Assembly: GCF_001936475.1 (NCBI RefSeq)
Contig: NZ_MSPQ01000006.1
Coordinates: 248,001-312,000 of the forward strand
DNA length: 64,000 nucleotides
Direction: 5' to 3'
Origin: Algoriphagus marinus
GTDB lineage: Bacteria; Bacteroidota; Bacteroidia; Cytophagales; Cyclobacteriaceae
Made by a program: the position numbers and the translations under genes. Positions 8,287-17,883 of this stretch are shown in pieces. A model generated the notes under the pieces. It saw only the letters and a program-made list of their open reading frames with translations, was not told where the DNA came from and made no database searches. The stretch's first letter is position 1, and each line of letters begins with the position of its first letter.

Positions 8287-9335
8287 TATGGCACAATTAA
8301 ATTGATTAAAACTGCTTGCTCTCCATCAAAACGAGCTTGCAGTGGGTCAAATGAAATTTCATCACGTTTGGTAATTGGCTCAAACCAATACTTGCCTTCC
8401 TTTTTGCCTTTGAAAAAACTCAAATAGGTTTCTCTGCCTACTCCGTCTTTAAGAAAATGCAGGAAAGGCGAAAGACTGAAAATTTCATTATCCCATTTTA
8501 TAAAAAGTTGTTCTTGTCCAAGTCCTAATACGAAAGCCTGATTTGCTGCAAAGTCAAAATCACCAAATTCTTTGTTCAGATAATGTCCGTTAAATTCTTC
8601 GCATCTGCACTTGGTTGTATAGCTTTCAAATCTCAAAATTTTGCATTCTGCTAAAAACTCCGTCATCATCAACATTTCTTTGAAAAGTGGAATGACTTGT
8701 AAAAGTTCTGCTTCGGCTTCTTCTCTCGTGGGTGCAGTATGGTGTGAAATATCATTTCTAATGTCTTGCAAAGCCAAAAGTTTGTCCAACAAATCGGGTT
8801 CTATTTCTTCGCATTTCAAACCCAAACCATTGGCTCTGGAATATTCAACAACTGCTTTTATGTTTTGAATTTTGATTTTGAGGGCATCAGAAATCAGGCG
8901 GTCGGTATTGAAGTTTCTGTAAACGGGACCTGTTGGGCTTGTGCCCACCAAAACCTGTGCGGCTTTCAGGTCAATTGCTTTATGTCTGATTTCTCCCCAA
9001 ACAATGGCATACAACACAAAAGCAATAGATTCCCAAGTGTCTTTCAGATGCAGTAATTTCCTAACTGGGTCTGATGCTCCTTCGCCTTTTTCTGACAGTC
9101 TGAAATTGTAAGCAATGCAAGACGGGTATTGATTGTAAACCGTGTCTTTTAATCTTTCAAATTCGGTGTCTTGAAATTCCTGATAGGCTTCTACATAGCC
9201 GATTGGCTCCATTTCATAAAGAATGCGGCTTGGTAAAAATTCAGTTCCTGCAATTTGAATTGTACCTACTTCGTCCAACGATTCATTAAATCGCTGATAC
9301 CTTTCGTGTTCATATGGAAATTCACTATCAGCCAT
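8286..9335 (-). CDS. HEPN-like protein embedded in the type I RM operon
   Basis: This 349-residue protein is not a standard RM subunit. A helical middle section (about 95-225) contains R193-N-D-I-S-H198, matching the Rx4-6H signature of HEPN ribonucleases and toxins, in a [14 protein letters not shown] context. The N-terminal ~90 residues and the C-terminal strand-rich part ([17 protein letters not shown]) are not recognised. The gene overlaps hsdS by 8 bp and hsdR by 1 bp, so it is translated as part of the operon. HEPN proteins of defence islands are commonly RNases that act in abortive infection. Whether this one is catalytic or a degenerate scaffold cannot be decided by reading. Confidence 0.75.
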   Translation of the reverse strand: MADSEFPYEHERYQRFNESLDEVGTIQIAGTEFLPSRILYEMEPIGYVEAYQEFQDTEFERLKDTVYNQYPSCIAYNFRLSEKGEGASDPVRKLLHLKDTWESIAFVLYAIVWGEIRHKAIDLKAAQVLVGTSPTGPVYRNFNTDRLISDALKIKIQNIKAVVEYSRANGLGLKCEEIEPDLLDKLLALQDIRNDISHHTAPTREEAEAELLQVIPLFKEMLMMTEFLAECKILRFESYTTKCRCEEFNGHYLNKEFGDFDFAANQAFVLGLGQEQLFIKWDNEIFSLSPFLHFLKDGVGRETYLSFFKGKKEGKYWFEPITKRDEISFDPLQARFDGEQAVLINLIVP

Positions 9336-10572
9336 TTACTTTTATTTCGCCCGACATCAATTTGGGTAACAAACTATCTCGAGTGGTTTTTAAAGTTTCA
9401 CTTTCTGCAAGGTTGTCTAATATCTTTTCAAACATTGGTTTTACGGTTTTACCAAATGCTTCAATCAATTCGGCAGGTGGAATAACTGCCCGAATGCTCT
9501 CAATGGCTGATGCACTGATATTGGGCTGTGCACTTCCTAAAGCCGAATTTTGAATGGCTGTTTGGTAGGTGTCTGTTGAAAGCAACAAGTACATAAAAAG
9601 ATTGCCGAAGGCAATTTTCTCTTGAAACATTCCTACTCGTTGATTGAGCCAAAGGTTTTTTTCAGTCAATGGTACTAAACCAATTTTACCAACTTCTGCT
9701 CCTGTCATTGCAATCAACAAAGAGCCGCTTTCAATCTTGAATTTTGTATCTAAGGATGAAACCACCGAAGCATCTACAAAATCGGTGTTTTGAATATCAA
9801 CTACATTGCCGCTGATGTTTTTGATTTTGATGATGCCAACTTCTCCCTGCTCTTGAAAATCTTTGCTCTTAAAAGCATAGCCATTTTGAACGTAGCATAT
9901 TTCACCAATTCCGTTTATGCTCCAACTCTCAGGAATTTCTCCAAACTCGCTGTGCTTTAGGTTACCGTCAGCATTGGGATAGTTGAAATTGACAAACCAT
10001 TCCTTAAAAAGCGTTCGGGCTATTTCTTCAAGGGTTTGGTTGGTGGCAAGGTTGTTTTCGATTTTGTCGTCAATGGATGAAAGAATGTGAGCAATATTGT
10101 GTTGAACTTCAATGGATGGAATTGAGATTTTTAAATCTTTAATCATTCCTGCATTTAAATTCGGCTGTGCTCCACCTATTGCCATTCCTGCAATTTCTTC
10201 AAATCTTGAAAGTAAGTGATAGTAGATGAAGTTATAGTTTGCTAATTCAGAATTCACGATTAGATTACAACAGGCTTGATTTGTTGTTAAAGGAATTTTG
10301 TTAACTGCAATTCGTCCTGCTGTTGCACCATACATTGCTACTATCACAGCATTTTCAGGTATCCATTTGGCTGATGAATTACTTAGCCCTTCTTCTGTAA
10401 TAAATGTTTCTGTTTTATAAATTCTATTGAAAGTTACTTCTTGAGTTTTCAGCCAAGGAATATTTCCACCGTAGTACTCTTTTTTTTGCGTATTAGGTGT
10501 TCCGCCTGATGTGATTTTTGTGCAAAGTTCTTCTAAACGAACTGCTTTCCACTCGTTAAAACTCATATCCAA
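9328..10572 (-). CDS. hsdS: Type I restriction enzyme, S (specificity) subunit
   Basis: This 414-residue protein has the two-repeat HsdS layout. TRD1 opens with [19 protein letters not shown] and is followed by a conserved helix ([21 protein letters not shown]). TRD2 opens with [18 protein letters not shown] and closes with a second, shorter helix ([26 protein letters not shown]). The two TRDs define a bipartite DNA target that cannot be predicted here. It overlaps hsdM by 17 bp and the HEPN gene by 8 bp. It is full length, and no inverted or silent second hsdS copy is present in the window. Confidence 0.93.
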   Translation of the reverse strand: MDMSFNEWKAVRLEELCTKITSGGTPNTQKKEYYGGNIPWLKTQEVTFNRIYKTETFITEEGLSNSSAKWIPENAVIVAMYGATAGRIAVNKIPLTTNQACCNLIVNSELANYNFIYYHLLSRFEEIAGMAIGGAQPNLNAGMIKDLKISIPSIEVQHNIAHILSSIDDKIENNLATNQTLEEIARTLFKEWFVNFNYPNADGNLKHSEFGEIPESWSINGIGEICYVQNGYAFKSKDFQEQGEVGIIKIKNISGNVVDIQNTDFVDASVVSSLDTKFKIESGSLLIAMTGAEVGKIGLVPLTEKNLWLNQRVGMFQEKIAFGNLFMYLLLSTDTYQTAIQNSALGSAQPNISASAIESIRAVIPPAELIEAFGKTVKPMFEKILDNLAESETLKTTRDSLLPKLMSGEIKVNG

Positions 10573-12145
10573 TTCCTTTTAAGTTTTCACGAATGGTATT
10601 TTCTAACTCATTGTCCTTGGCAAATTGGTCGGCAAGTTTGGTGGTAAGCGTTTGCATTTTTTCATCAAAAGGCATAGCGTCTATTTCTTCTTCTTCCGTA
10701 CCCACATATCTGCCCGGCATCAACACATAATTGTTTTGTATCACTTCTTCCATTGTGGCAGATTTACAAAAGCCCGCAATATCTTCATAGCCGCCATTTG
10801 GGTTTCTCCATCTGTGGTAAGTGCCGCTTATCAGGTCAATGTCTTCTTGCTTGAGTATGCGGTTTCTACGGTTTATCATCACACCCAATTTTCGGGCATC
10901 AATAAACAGGATGTCGTTTTCACGGTTTCTAAACTTGCCGTTGGTTTTGTTCTTAGCCAAAAACCACAAGGAAGCGGCAATGGTGGTATTGTAAAACAAG
11001 TTGGCTGGTAGCGTAACCATACAGTCCACCAATCGGGCTTCAATCATATTTTTTCTAATCTCGCCTTCGCTGCCTGTGTTGCTGTTCATACTTCCATTTG
11101 CCAATACAATACCTGCCGTACCGTTGGGGCTAAGTTTATGAATGAAGTGTTGCAACCAAGCGTAGTTGGCATTGCCTGTGGGCGGTATGCCGTATTTCCA
11201 TCTTTTGTCGTCTCGCAGTTGTTCGCCTTTCCAATCGCTGATATTAAACGGTGGATTGGCAATGATATAATCTGCTTTCAGGTCGGGGTGTAAGTCGTTG
11301 GTAAAAGTGTCTCCAAATTGTATGTTGGCATCTATGCCCCGAATGGCAAGGTTCATCTTCGCCAATTTTACAGTTGTCGGGTTGCTCTCTTGTCCGTAAA
11401 TACTCAGGTCGCCAATTTTCCCTTGGTGGTTCTCAATGAATTTTTCGCTTTGCACAAACATTCCACCACTACCACAACAGCCGTCATAAATTCTGCCTTT
11501 GTAGGGTTCAAGCATTTCTACCAATAGTTTTACAATGCTTTGCGGTGTGTAGAACTGTCCACCGTTTTTGCCTTCGGCATCTGCAAACATTCCCAAAAAG
11601 TATTCATACACTTGCCCGAGTAAGTCTTTGCCTTGGTGTCCTTCGCCCCCAAAACCAATTTTACTAATCAGGTCAATGAGTTCTCCCAATCGTTGCTTGT
11701 CAAGGTCAGGGTCAGCATAGTTTTTTGGTAATACGCCTTTCAAGCTGTCATTGATTTTCTCAATGCTGTCCATTGCTTGGTCAATCAGAATACCGATTTC
11801 AGGTTGTTTAGCATTGTCTCTCAAAAAAGTCCAACGAGCTTTCTCAGGAACATAAAATACATTTTCAGCCAAATACTCGTCTGGGTCTTCGGGGTCAGCT
11901 CCTTGATATTTTTTTTGAAGATTACGTAATTCAGCAGCTTCTTCAGCCTCCATTCCCTTAACATCCAATTCTTCAAATGTTGAATATGCTTTTAGCTTTT
12001 GATGTAATTCGTCAAATGCATCTGAAATGTATTTCAGGAAAATAAGCCCTAAAACAACGTGCTTGTATTCAGCCGCATCCATATTACTTCGCAATTTATC
12101 AGCTGCAGCCCAAAGGGTCTTTTCAATTTCTCTTATATCACTCAT
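10556..12145 (-). CDS. hsdM: Type I restriction enzyme, M (methyltransferase) subunit
   Basis: This 529-residue protein begins with an N-terminal helical HsdM domain (residues 1-150, [19 protein letters not shown]). The N6-adenine methyltransferase core follows, with SAM-binding motif I GCCGSGG at 222-228 and catalytic NPPF at 297-300. It is the first gene of the operon; a -7-like box lies about 30 bp upstream. With HsdS it methylates the recognition site, and with HsdR added it forms the restriction complex. The length is typical for the family and the frame is intact. Confidence 0.95.
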   Translation of the reverse strand: MSDIREIEKTLWAAADKLRSNMDAAEYKHVVLGLIFLKYISDAFDELHQKLKAYSTFEELDVKGMEAEEAAELRNLQKKYQGADPEDPDEYLAENVFYVPEKARWTFLRDNAKQPEIGILIDQAMDSIEKINDSLKGVLPKNYADPDLDKQRLGELIDLISKIGFGGEGHQGKDLLGQVYEYFLGMFADAEGKNGGQFYTPQSIVKLLVEMLEPYKGRIYDGCCGSGGMFVQSEKFIENHQGKIGDLSIYGQESNPTTVKLAKMNLAIRGIDANIQFGDTFTNDLHPDLKADYIIANPPFNISDWKGEQLRDDKRWKYGIPPTGNANYAWLQHFIHKLSPNGTAGIVLANGSMNSNTGSEGEIRKNMIEARLVDCMVTLPANLFYNTTIAASLWFLAKNKTNGKFRNRENDILFIDARKLGVMINRRNRILKQEDIDLISGTYHRWRNPNGGYEDIAGFCKSATMEEVIQNNYVLMPGRYVGTEEEEIDAMPFDEKMQTLTTKLADQFAKDNELENTIRENLKGIGYEF

Positions 12146-12174
12146 TTACGTTGTATTTCAATTTTTTTAATGGT

Positions 12175-12182
12175 CAAAGTTA
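12175..12182 (-). promoter_or_regulatory. Possible -7 box for the hsd operon
   Basis: The minus-strand TAACTTTG fits the Bacteroidota sigma-A -7 consensus TAnnTTTG, 30 bp upstream of the hsdM ATG. No well-spaced -33 TTG was found; the nearest is about 25 bp away. Confidence 0.4.
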
Positions 12183-12618
12183 ATTTGTAAATGCCTGTTA
12201 TTCTGTCCAACCGTTTCAGTTGTCGGACAGTACATTGGGGCAAAAGCAAATTTGCTGCATTGTGTTAGCATAGAGCGTTGGGATTCAGCTCTTTTGATTT
12301 TGCTGAAGCGTTGGCATTTTGTCTTTCATTTTTCTGTTTGTTTGTTATCGGTTGTGTCGGTTATTAGGGTTGCACACAACATAAAATACCCGCAATTGCG
12401 GCTATTTCCGTTATATCCTCCCTAAACCTAAAAACTTTTTTTCATTAAGTACCTATCTAGTTTACATGAAATCCACAATTATCCGACAACAAACGGATAC
12501 AATCGGATACAAATGGATCAATACCGACTTAGCTTGGACTGACCCTGCAACTTTGGACCATAAGTTTTTCCTCTGGCGAAAACGACAAACAAATCTTCTA
12601 ACCAAAACAACAAACATT
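12183..12618. other. Intergenic region between hsdM and ssb
   Basis: No gene was supported here. There is a short inverted repeat (CTGTCC.. GGACAG near 12203-12229) and GCACACAAC at 12372-12380, which is the exact reverse complement of GTTGTGTGC at 4800-4808 on the other side of the RM operon. A frame open from 12466 reads into ssb, but its first 51 codons show no homology to SSB. Confidence 0.4.
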
Positions 12619-12990
12619 ATGAATGCGCTAAGAAACAAAGTTCAGCTAATCGGTCACATGGGTTCCAAAATCGAATTGAAAACCCTTGAAAGTGGCAAAA
12701 TCCTAGGTAACGTCAATATCGCTACCAACGAAACCTACAAAAATCAAAAAGGTGAGAAAATCACCGAAACCACCTGGCACAGACTGGTGATCTGGGGCAA
12801 GAACGCAGAGCTACTTGACAAGTATACGGACAAGGGTTCGGAGATCGCCATCGAAGGCAAAATCAGCAATCGGGACTATACGGATAAGGAGGGCGTGAAG
12901 CGCTACATCACCGAAATCGTGGTGAATGAAGTCCTACTGTTGGGCAACTCGGAGAAAAAAGAAAAAATGGAAGCAGATCTTCCATTCTAA
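12619..12990 (+). CDS. ssb: Single-stranded DNA-binding protein
   Basis: This 123-residue protein has an OB-fold: MNALRNKVQLIGHMG at the start, then the NVNIATNETYKN and TTWHRLVIWGKNAELL strands. The acidic C-terminal tip EADLPF resembles the protein-interaction tail of bacterial SSB, though shorter than in long forms. It coats ssDNA during replication, repair and recombination. The frame is open upstream to 12466, but the ATG at 12619 was chosen because homology begins exactly there and AAACATT precedes it. Next to an RM island it may be an accessory paralogue; the short linker is consistent with the compact Bacteroidota type. Confidence 0.9.
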   Translation: MNALRNKVQLIGHMGSKIELKTLESGKILGNVNIATNETYKNQKGEKITETTWHRLVIWGKNAELLDKYTDKGSEIAIEGKISNRDYTDKEGVKRYITEIVVNEVLLLGNSEKKEKMEADLPF

Positions 12991-13008
12991 TCATCCACAT
13001 TATTTTTT

Positions 13009-13044
13009 AAAAGGCAGGAGGATCGTTCTTCCTGCCTTTTTTTT
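13009..13044 (+). terminator. Rho-independent terminator of ssb
   Basis: AAAAGGCAGGA (13009-13019) pairs with TCCTGCCTTTT (13030-13040) and is followed by a T run. Confidence 0.85.
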
Positions 13045-13086
13045 GGATTTGATTCGAGTCTCAAAACTCAAATTCGAAAATAGGTA

Positions 13087-13228
13087 TATCCGCAATTTCA
13101 CCAGTAAAATGTATAAAGCGACTTAATGTATGGTTAACACTAGCATCGCTGGTACTTCTTCCGATGGCTATCGGAAGGACATCCAGCCTGATAAGCAAAG
13201 AAAAAAAAACAAGGCATCATTGCGGATA
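13087..13228. repeat. MITE-like palindromic element, copy B
   Basis: This 142-bp element has terminal repeats TATCCGCAAT (13087-13096) and ATTGCGGATA (13219-13228). It matches copy A at 155-349 in its ends and in the following TCAGAT. Its core is different: a CTTCCGAT/ATCGGAAG hairpin at 13158-13177. It lies in the gap between two 3' ends, and neither neighbour is interrupted. Confidence 0.6.
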
Positions 13229-13264
13229 ATCAGATTCGAAAATTATCATCCTCCGAAATCCCAA

Positions 13265-14044
13265 TCAACTCTGCTCCTCCAGGCTGTAAAAAGATAGCGG
13301 CAACTGGACTTGATTTTCCTGAAGGCGCTGAAGTTTCACCCAAACTTCCTGATCCTTTTGGATTTGCTTGTATTCATTCGCTTGAAGCCGCGAGGCATTC
13401 TTATCCAGTTTGATAAAACCCACAAAGTCTCCGAAAGCTAATTTCGCAAAATACCCATGTTGGTTTTTTCCTGTCACAGTCACTTTTAAGGTAGTCTGAT
13501 CCTCATAGTGATCTCTCAATAATTGGAAATTTGGGCTGAACTTTCGATCAATCAGGATCGCACTTAGTTTTTCCAAATTATGGGTTTGAGTTAGTTTGAA
13601 ACCTACGAGTTGATTCACTCTGGATTCATACGTTTTTTCCAGATCGATTTCCCATTTCGAAATTGGTAGTGGCAGGTAAATATTAGTATTCGTATGAACC
13701 ACAAACCAAGCATCATCCTCCAATTTCTTTAAGGTACCCTGAAGAACTCCTTTGGCTTCAGATTCATCGGCCAAAGCAGTTCTTTTGGCATTGCTTACAA
13801 AATTCACCTCCGAGGCAAATGCTCCTAATTCGGGATCTGGAGATTTGGCAGGCATAAAAGTCACTTCATCACCGGAAGAATAGTTATGCACCCTATCAAT
13901 TTTTCCTTCCCGCTTTAATTCTTTCTGCCGCTTCCGGTCATTTTTAAAAAAGAAAGTATCTCCTTTTTCGCTTTCAATAAATCCATAGTTTCTGTCCTCT
14001 AAATAACGAACTACCTGACCGCTTATTCTTTCTCGTTCTTTCAT
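13265..14044 (-). CDS. Cold-shock/S1-like RNA-binding protein
   Basis: This protein has about 259 residues from the ATG at 14044 (MKERERISGQVVRYLEDRNYGFIESEKGDTFFF). The first ~75 residues resemble a cold-shock domain: the YGFIES and DTFFFKND strands correspond to RNP motifs. Residues ~175-255 form a second OB/S1-like unit (LKVTVTGKNQHGYFAKLAFGDFVGFI). It is likely a cytoplasmic RNA-binding protein; the target is unknown. An in-frame ATG five codons upstream is less likely because the family motif starts at KERERISG. It is monocistronic, with its own gap on both sides. Confidence 0.65.
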   Translation of the reverse strand: MKERERISGQVVRYLEDRNYGFIESEKGDTFFFKNDRKRQKELKREGKIDRVHNYSSGDEVTFMPAKSPDPELGAFASEVNFVSNAKRTALADESEAKGVLQGTLKKLEDDAWFVVHTNTNIYLPLPISKWEIDLEKTYESRVNQLVGFKLTQTHNLEKLSAILIDRKFSPNFQLLRDHYEDQTTLKVTVTGKNQHGYFAKLAFGDFVGFIKLDKNASRLQANEYKQIQKDQEVWVKLQRLQENQVQLPLSFYSLEEQS

Positions 14045-14144
14045 TTTGCAAAGGTACAAAAGGAAATCATTCCCGATCTCATCAAATACTGGATTGGGAA
14101 TGGTAAATAATCTGCAAAAGTAGAATTCTGGGGGAAATCAAAAT

Positions 14145-14203
14145 CAGAGTTAGAAGCTAACTCTGGTTTTAAAAATAAAAACCCAGGGTTAAAACCCAGG
14201 GCT
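14145..14203. repeat. Short palindrome plus tandem 13-mer
   Basis: CAGAGTTAG-AAG-CTAACTCTG (14145-14165) is a perfect hairpin. It is followed by AAAACCCAGGGTT and AAAACCCAGGGCT in tandem (14178-14203). It lies between two minus-strand genes, downstream of the acylase's neighbour start, and resembles small REP-type repeats. It may also act as a transcription terminator. Confidence 0.55.
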
Positions 14204-14293
14204 AATTATAAGGCAGCTTTGAAGTGATTTTTCAATTATCTAATCTTTAAAATGTTTTCAAACTTCTCACTTTAGCCTTCTGACTTCAAAACA

Positions 14294-16468
14294 CTACCGC
14301 TTTCCTGGATTGTACTTCTCCTTCATCCGCTTCTCCACATCCTCCCGATAAAATGCCACATCCTTAAAGTTTGCATCTGCATAGCGCTGCGCCTGATCGT
14401 AAAAATGCGGGGAATTTGGATCTGCACTTTGGCCACCGGCAAGCATGCTTTTGGCTTTTACTTTTTCACCAAACTCTACCACCGCCACAAAGCTATTTCC
14501 ACGGTAACCATACAAGCGCTTGGTATCTTCAGTAGCTCTTGCGCCATATGCCGCCAAAGCTCCCCAAGTCCCCGAGGCTAATCCCACTGGAATGTAAGGC
14601 TTGCTATCATCAAACTTCAGATCGATATCTCCCGTCAAACGCTGGAATCTATTGATTTCTCCCCACGGAGTATTCCAACTTCCAAAGTCTGCATTCATCG
14701 CTTCAAGAGTCTGCGAAAAAGTAGCCAATAATTCGGTTGCATTTGGATTAGGCGCCTCTCCCCTGTCTGCATTGAAAGGAATCAGGTAATTGATATTCCC
14801 ATGATTTCGCATAAAATTCATCCCGAAGAAATGCGCCAAAGACATGGCTACAGATTCTTTGGAAGTCCTGTAATCCCAATCCTTAAGGATCTCGATCGGC
14901 TCAGTCAAGTTTGGATCTGCTCCTCCTACTTGGTCATAAGCTTTCATCAACATTGGAATCAAGACTTCAAATGCCGGCAAATAAGGATCATACGCCAAGT
15001 CGATAAAGCTATCCAAAGTCAGATTCTTAGCATCCTTCAAAACTTTTACCGCATGAAGTGCACGGTAATTCTCCTGATCCGGAGCCATATATTTTGGATA
15101 GTCAGACTGCTTAGGGCTAAACTCTCCCGCTGCGGTAAAAGGTGTAGAGTTGGTGTTTTGAATCCAGCCTGTTCCGGGATTCAAGATCAAAATACTTTCA
15201 TCTACTGTGTGGATTCCAGTCCAATCTGTCTTCGGATCTGAACCATCTACAGGGCGCTGGAAGTCAAACGAATCGTCGCGCTTCGGGATGAAATTACCAT
15301 GGAAGTAGGCAATATTTCCTTCAGCATCTGCAAATACAGTATTGTTTGAAGAGTTGGTTCGGATATCCATCATCTTTTTGAATTCGGCATAGTTCCCCAA
15401 TTTCGTTCGAGTATAACTTTGCGTCAATGCATTGACCGGATCCCAATTGATTTTGGTTGCCACCCATTTGTCATCGATTTTATGGGTAATCGGACCATGA
15501 TGCGTTCGGTAAAAAGTGAAAGTCTTTTCTTTCAGTTCTTCGCCTTCCTTATATTTCAAAGTGATGTCTTGGGAAATTACATCCCGCATTTCATCTCCAT
15601 ATTGATATTGGAATTTGCCATCTTTTTCAGAAACATTTTCGACAAACTCATCTATAAAATCGACGAAAGTAGAGGTGTGAATCCAGCCGGTTTTTTCATT
15701 GAAACCCTGGTAAACAAAAAACTGCCCCCAAGTCACCGCTCCATAAGCATTCAGACCTTCTTCACTGACTACATGGACTTCAGGTCGGAAGTAAAATGAA
15801 GTATGCGGGTTGATCAACAGCATTGCATTTCCTGATTCGGTCAATTCACCTGCTACTGCTATTCCATTAGATCCTTTTGGTTCATCCAACATTTCCTGGT
15901 GATTGAGTCCATTTCCATACTCATTAAGCGCCAAAGCCTTATTTTCCTCATAAAAAGCTTTGATCCTGCGAGTCGGGATCTGCTCAATATCTCCACCGAT
16001 AGAACCCTCAGAGAAAAACATCGGCATCCAAGGTTCGTAATGCGTGATCACCTGAGGCGTCACTTCTGGGTGCGTTTCCAGATAGTAATTTACCCCATCA
16101 GCAAAAGCCTGACACAGGGCTTTCAACCAATCCGGAGCTTTTTCATAAGCCGCTTTGGCTTCTGCCTCGGTCATGTAGAGATTTGCCCGGAGATCAGAAT
16201 AAATCGCTTCCTCCCCTTCCAGCTCCGCTAATCGACCAGTCGCCCAGATATAGTTTCGCTCCACTCTTCTGAAATCGTCTTCGCACTGCGCGTAGAGCAA
16301 GCCAAAAACCACGTCTGCGTCGGTTTTCCCATAAATGTGGGGAACACCAAAATCATCGCGGATGATTTCTACTTGCTCGGCTTTTGTTTCCAGATCGGAT
16401 TTGGGAGCAGTATTTTGACAGGAAAAGATAAAACTGGCTAGAATAATTAGCGAAAGGAATTTCTTCAT
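14294..16468 (-). CDS. Penicillin-acylase family lipoprotein (Ntn hydrolase)
   Basis: This 724-residue protein has a lipoprotein signal (LASFIFSC). The architecture matches the penicillin amidase / acyl-homoserine-lactone acylase family. An alpha-chain segment opens with IIRDDFGVPHIYG. The self-cleavage site precedes the nucleophilic Ser in PKGSNGIAVAG (about residue 210), and a long beta chain contains INPHTSF, TNSTPF and a terminal FYREDVEKRM region. Autoproteolysis should give an N-terminal-Ser enzyme that cleaves amide-linked acyl groups in the periplasm. Candidates are AHLs, beta-lactams or N-acyl peptides; the substrate cannot be assigned. It is a single gene in its own unit. Confidence 0.9.
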   Translation of the reverse strand: MKKFLSLIILASFIFSCQNTAPKSDLETKAEQVEIIRDDFGVPHIYGKTDADVVFGLLYAQCEDDFRRVERNYIWATGRLAELEGEEAIYSDLRANLYMTEAEAKAAYEKAPDWLKALCQAFADGVNYYLETHPEVTPQVITHYEPWMPMFFSEGSIGGDIEQIPTRRIKAFYEENKALALNEYGNGLNHQEMLDEPKGSNGIAVAGELTESGNAMLLINPHTSFYFRPEVHVVSEEGLNAYGAVTWGQFFVYQGFNEKTGWIHTSTFVDFIDEFVENVSEKDGKFQYQYGDEMRDVISQDITLKYKEGEELKEKTFTFYRTHHGPITHKIDDKWVATKINWDPVNALTQSYTRTKLGNYAEFKKMMDIRTNSSNNTVFADAEGNIAYFHGNFIPKRDDSFDFQRPVDGSDPKTDWTGIHTVDESILILNPGTGWIQNTNSTPFTAAGEFSPKQSDYPKYMAPDQENYRALHAVKVLKDAKNLTLDSFIDLAYDPYLPAFEVLIPMLMKAYDQVGGADPNLTEPIEILKDWDYRTSKESVAMSLAHFFGMNFMRNHGNINYLIPFNADRGEAPNPNATELLATFSQTLEAMNADFGSWNTPWGEINRFQRLTGDIDLKFDDSKPYIPVGLASGTWGALAAYGARATEDTKRLYGYRGNSFVAVVEFGEKVKAKSMLAGGQSADPNSPHFYDQAQRYADANFKDVAFYREDVEKRMKEKYNPGKR

Positions 16469-16533
16469 TGGGAGATATATTTCTTTGAAAGCTTGAAAGT
16501 AAACGAATCTTGCTGACTCAGCAAATGGAATTT

Positions 16534-17424
16534 TTATCGGTGGGAATCGTAGTGATTAGCGGGAAATTTTTGCTGAAATAGATTCAGAGCTTCTTTAGAA
16601 ATGGTTTGGCTTTGCTCATATCCTGCCAGCATTTTTTCAACCTGTTCCACTGAACTTGCTCCAATCACCAGAGATGCAACTACCGATTGAGACAATCCAA
16701 AACGGATCAACAGAGATTCAGGAGAGAAATTCTGGCCTTTCACATAATCCTGAAACCCTTTCACTTGATTCGCATCATAATCGAGGAATGGCTTAGGCAT
16801 CTTATCGATTAATAATCCTTTGGCAAATGCACCTCTAACCAAAACCTTGGTAGAACTTTTTTCAATCGCCGGAAATGCCGATTCCTCAGGCCTACGGTCG
16901 AGTGGATTGTATTGCATCATGATGGTGGCAGGATTACTTCTGGATAAAACCTCTCGAATCACATTTGGGCGAATCGAAGAAATTCCAAAAGCTCGGATTT
17001 TGCCTTGTGTTTTCAAGATTTCAAAAGCTTCCAAAGTCTCATCCCAGGGATCTTCTATCGTCCCACCATGGAGTTGATAGAGGTCAATGTAGTCAGTTTG
17101 GAGGCGGGAAAGGCTGTGTTCCACCGCTTTGAGAATGTAACTTTTCCTTGGATTCCAATCCCAGCCCGAGCCATCTGCCCGCATCTCATTACCAACTTTC
17201 GTGGCAAGAATTACCTGGTTCCGAATACCTTTAATCGCTTGACATACGGCTTTTTCATTCCATCCTTGATTATACAAATCGGCTGTATCCAGAAAATTAA
17301 TTCCTCCCGAAATCGCAGCTTCAATAACTGACTTGAAAGAATTCGACTCAGGGTCAAGGGACATACAGCCAAGTCCAATCTCGCTTAGCTTGATTCCAGA
17401 TTCTGAAAGTGCTCTATATTTCAT
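16534..17424 (-). CDS. Aldo/keto reductase
   Basis: This 296-residue protein has the (beta/alpha)8 aldo-keto reductase pattern. LGCMSLD is followed by catalytic Asp and Tyr in FLDTADLYNQGWNE, Lys in ILATKVGNE and His in YIDLYQLHGG; the NADPH-binding end is in SLVIGASSVEQVEKML. It should reduce a carbonyl with NADPH in the cytoplasm; the substrate is unknown. The ATG at 17424 is directly preceded by the leader repeat (AAAAATTATAAACAC). A 24-codon upstream ORF in that leader ends 15 bp before it, so expression may depend on the leader. Confidence 0.9.
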   Translation of the reverse strand: MKYRALSESGIKLSEIGLGCMSLDPESNSFKSVIEAAISGGINFLDTADLYNQGWNEKAVCQAIKGIRNQVILATKVGNEMRADGSGWDWNPRKSYILKAVEHSLSRLQTDYIDLYQLHGGTIEDPWDETLEAFEILKTQGKIRAFGISSIRPNVIREVLSRSNPATIMMQYNPLDRRPEESAFPAIEKSSTKVLVRGAFAKGLLIDKMPKPFLDYDANQVKGFQDYVKGQNFSPESLLIRFGLSQSVVASLVIGASSVEQVEKMLAGYEQSQTISKEALNLFQQKFPANHYDSHR

Positions 17425-17514
17425 GTGTTTATAATTTTTCTATTTGGCCACATGGAATCTCGCATTTCGAATAATCATCCCACTGTGCGACGTTATCGTC
17501 ATGCTCGATTTCAT
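17425..17514 (-). repeat. Start-codon leader module, unit 1 (locus 2)
   Basis: This 90-bp unit lies directly upstream of the aldo/keto reductase ATG. On the minus strand it starts ATGAAATCGAGCATGAC and encodes a 24-residue ORF (MKSSMTITSHSGM..ARFHVAK). It contains GCGAGATTCCATGTGGCC and ends AAAAATTATAAACAC. It lacks the palindrome of its counterpart at 4249-4354. Confidence 0.7.
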
Positions 17515-17659
17515 CTGTTTATAATTGTTTTTTTAAGGCCATATAGCCTGTCCCTTCCCGATGCATATCGGGATTGTTTCGGGAGGAATCTCGCATAGCT
17601 GTCCAGATGGATATCGGGACATGCCAGCGTGTGAAGTTTTTCTCCTTGCTCGATTTCAA
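17515..17659 (-). repeat. Start-codon leader module, unit 2 (locus 2)
   Basis: This is the 145-bp tandem partner of the preceding unit. It shares GAAACAATCCCGATATGCATCGGGA, GGCTATATGGCC and AATTATAAACAG with 4355-4488. The start codon of its own short ORF has become ATT (ATTGAAATCGAGC), so its peptide is probably not made. The rest of the gap to pfkA (17660-17883) is AT-rich with nothing clearly recognisable. Confidence 0.65.
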
Positions 17660-17883
17660 TCAAACAAATTCCCAATTTTAAGCTTCTAATCAAAAAATCG
17701 CGTTATGTCCCAATATTTAAAATTTTATTAATTCACTAAATCAAGTTCGATCGCGCTTTAATCCCTATTTTTGGGCACTTAAACCTATTTAAATCAAATC
17801 AAGCATATTTGATGATCCACACATTTGGATAATTATCCGTGTTGAGAAGTTCAATATGACCCTTGAAAATCAATTGTAACCAG

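Noticed and set aside
12466-12618. 51-residue N-terminal extension of SSB
   Set aside because: The OB-fold homology starts exactly at MNALRNKVQLIG (12619), and the upstream residues resemble translated intergenic DNA.
17511-17693. 60-codon minus-strand ORF upstream of the aldo/keto reductase
   Set aside because: It runs through leader repeat unit 2, whose own start codon is lost; the counterpart at 4355-4488 is not open in this frame, so it is probably chance.
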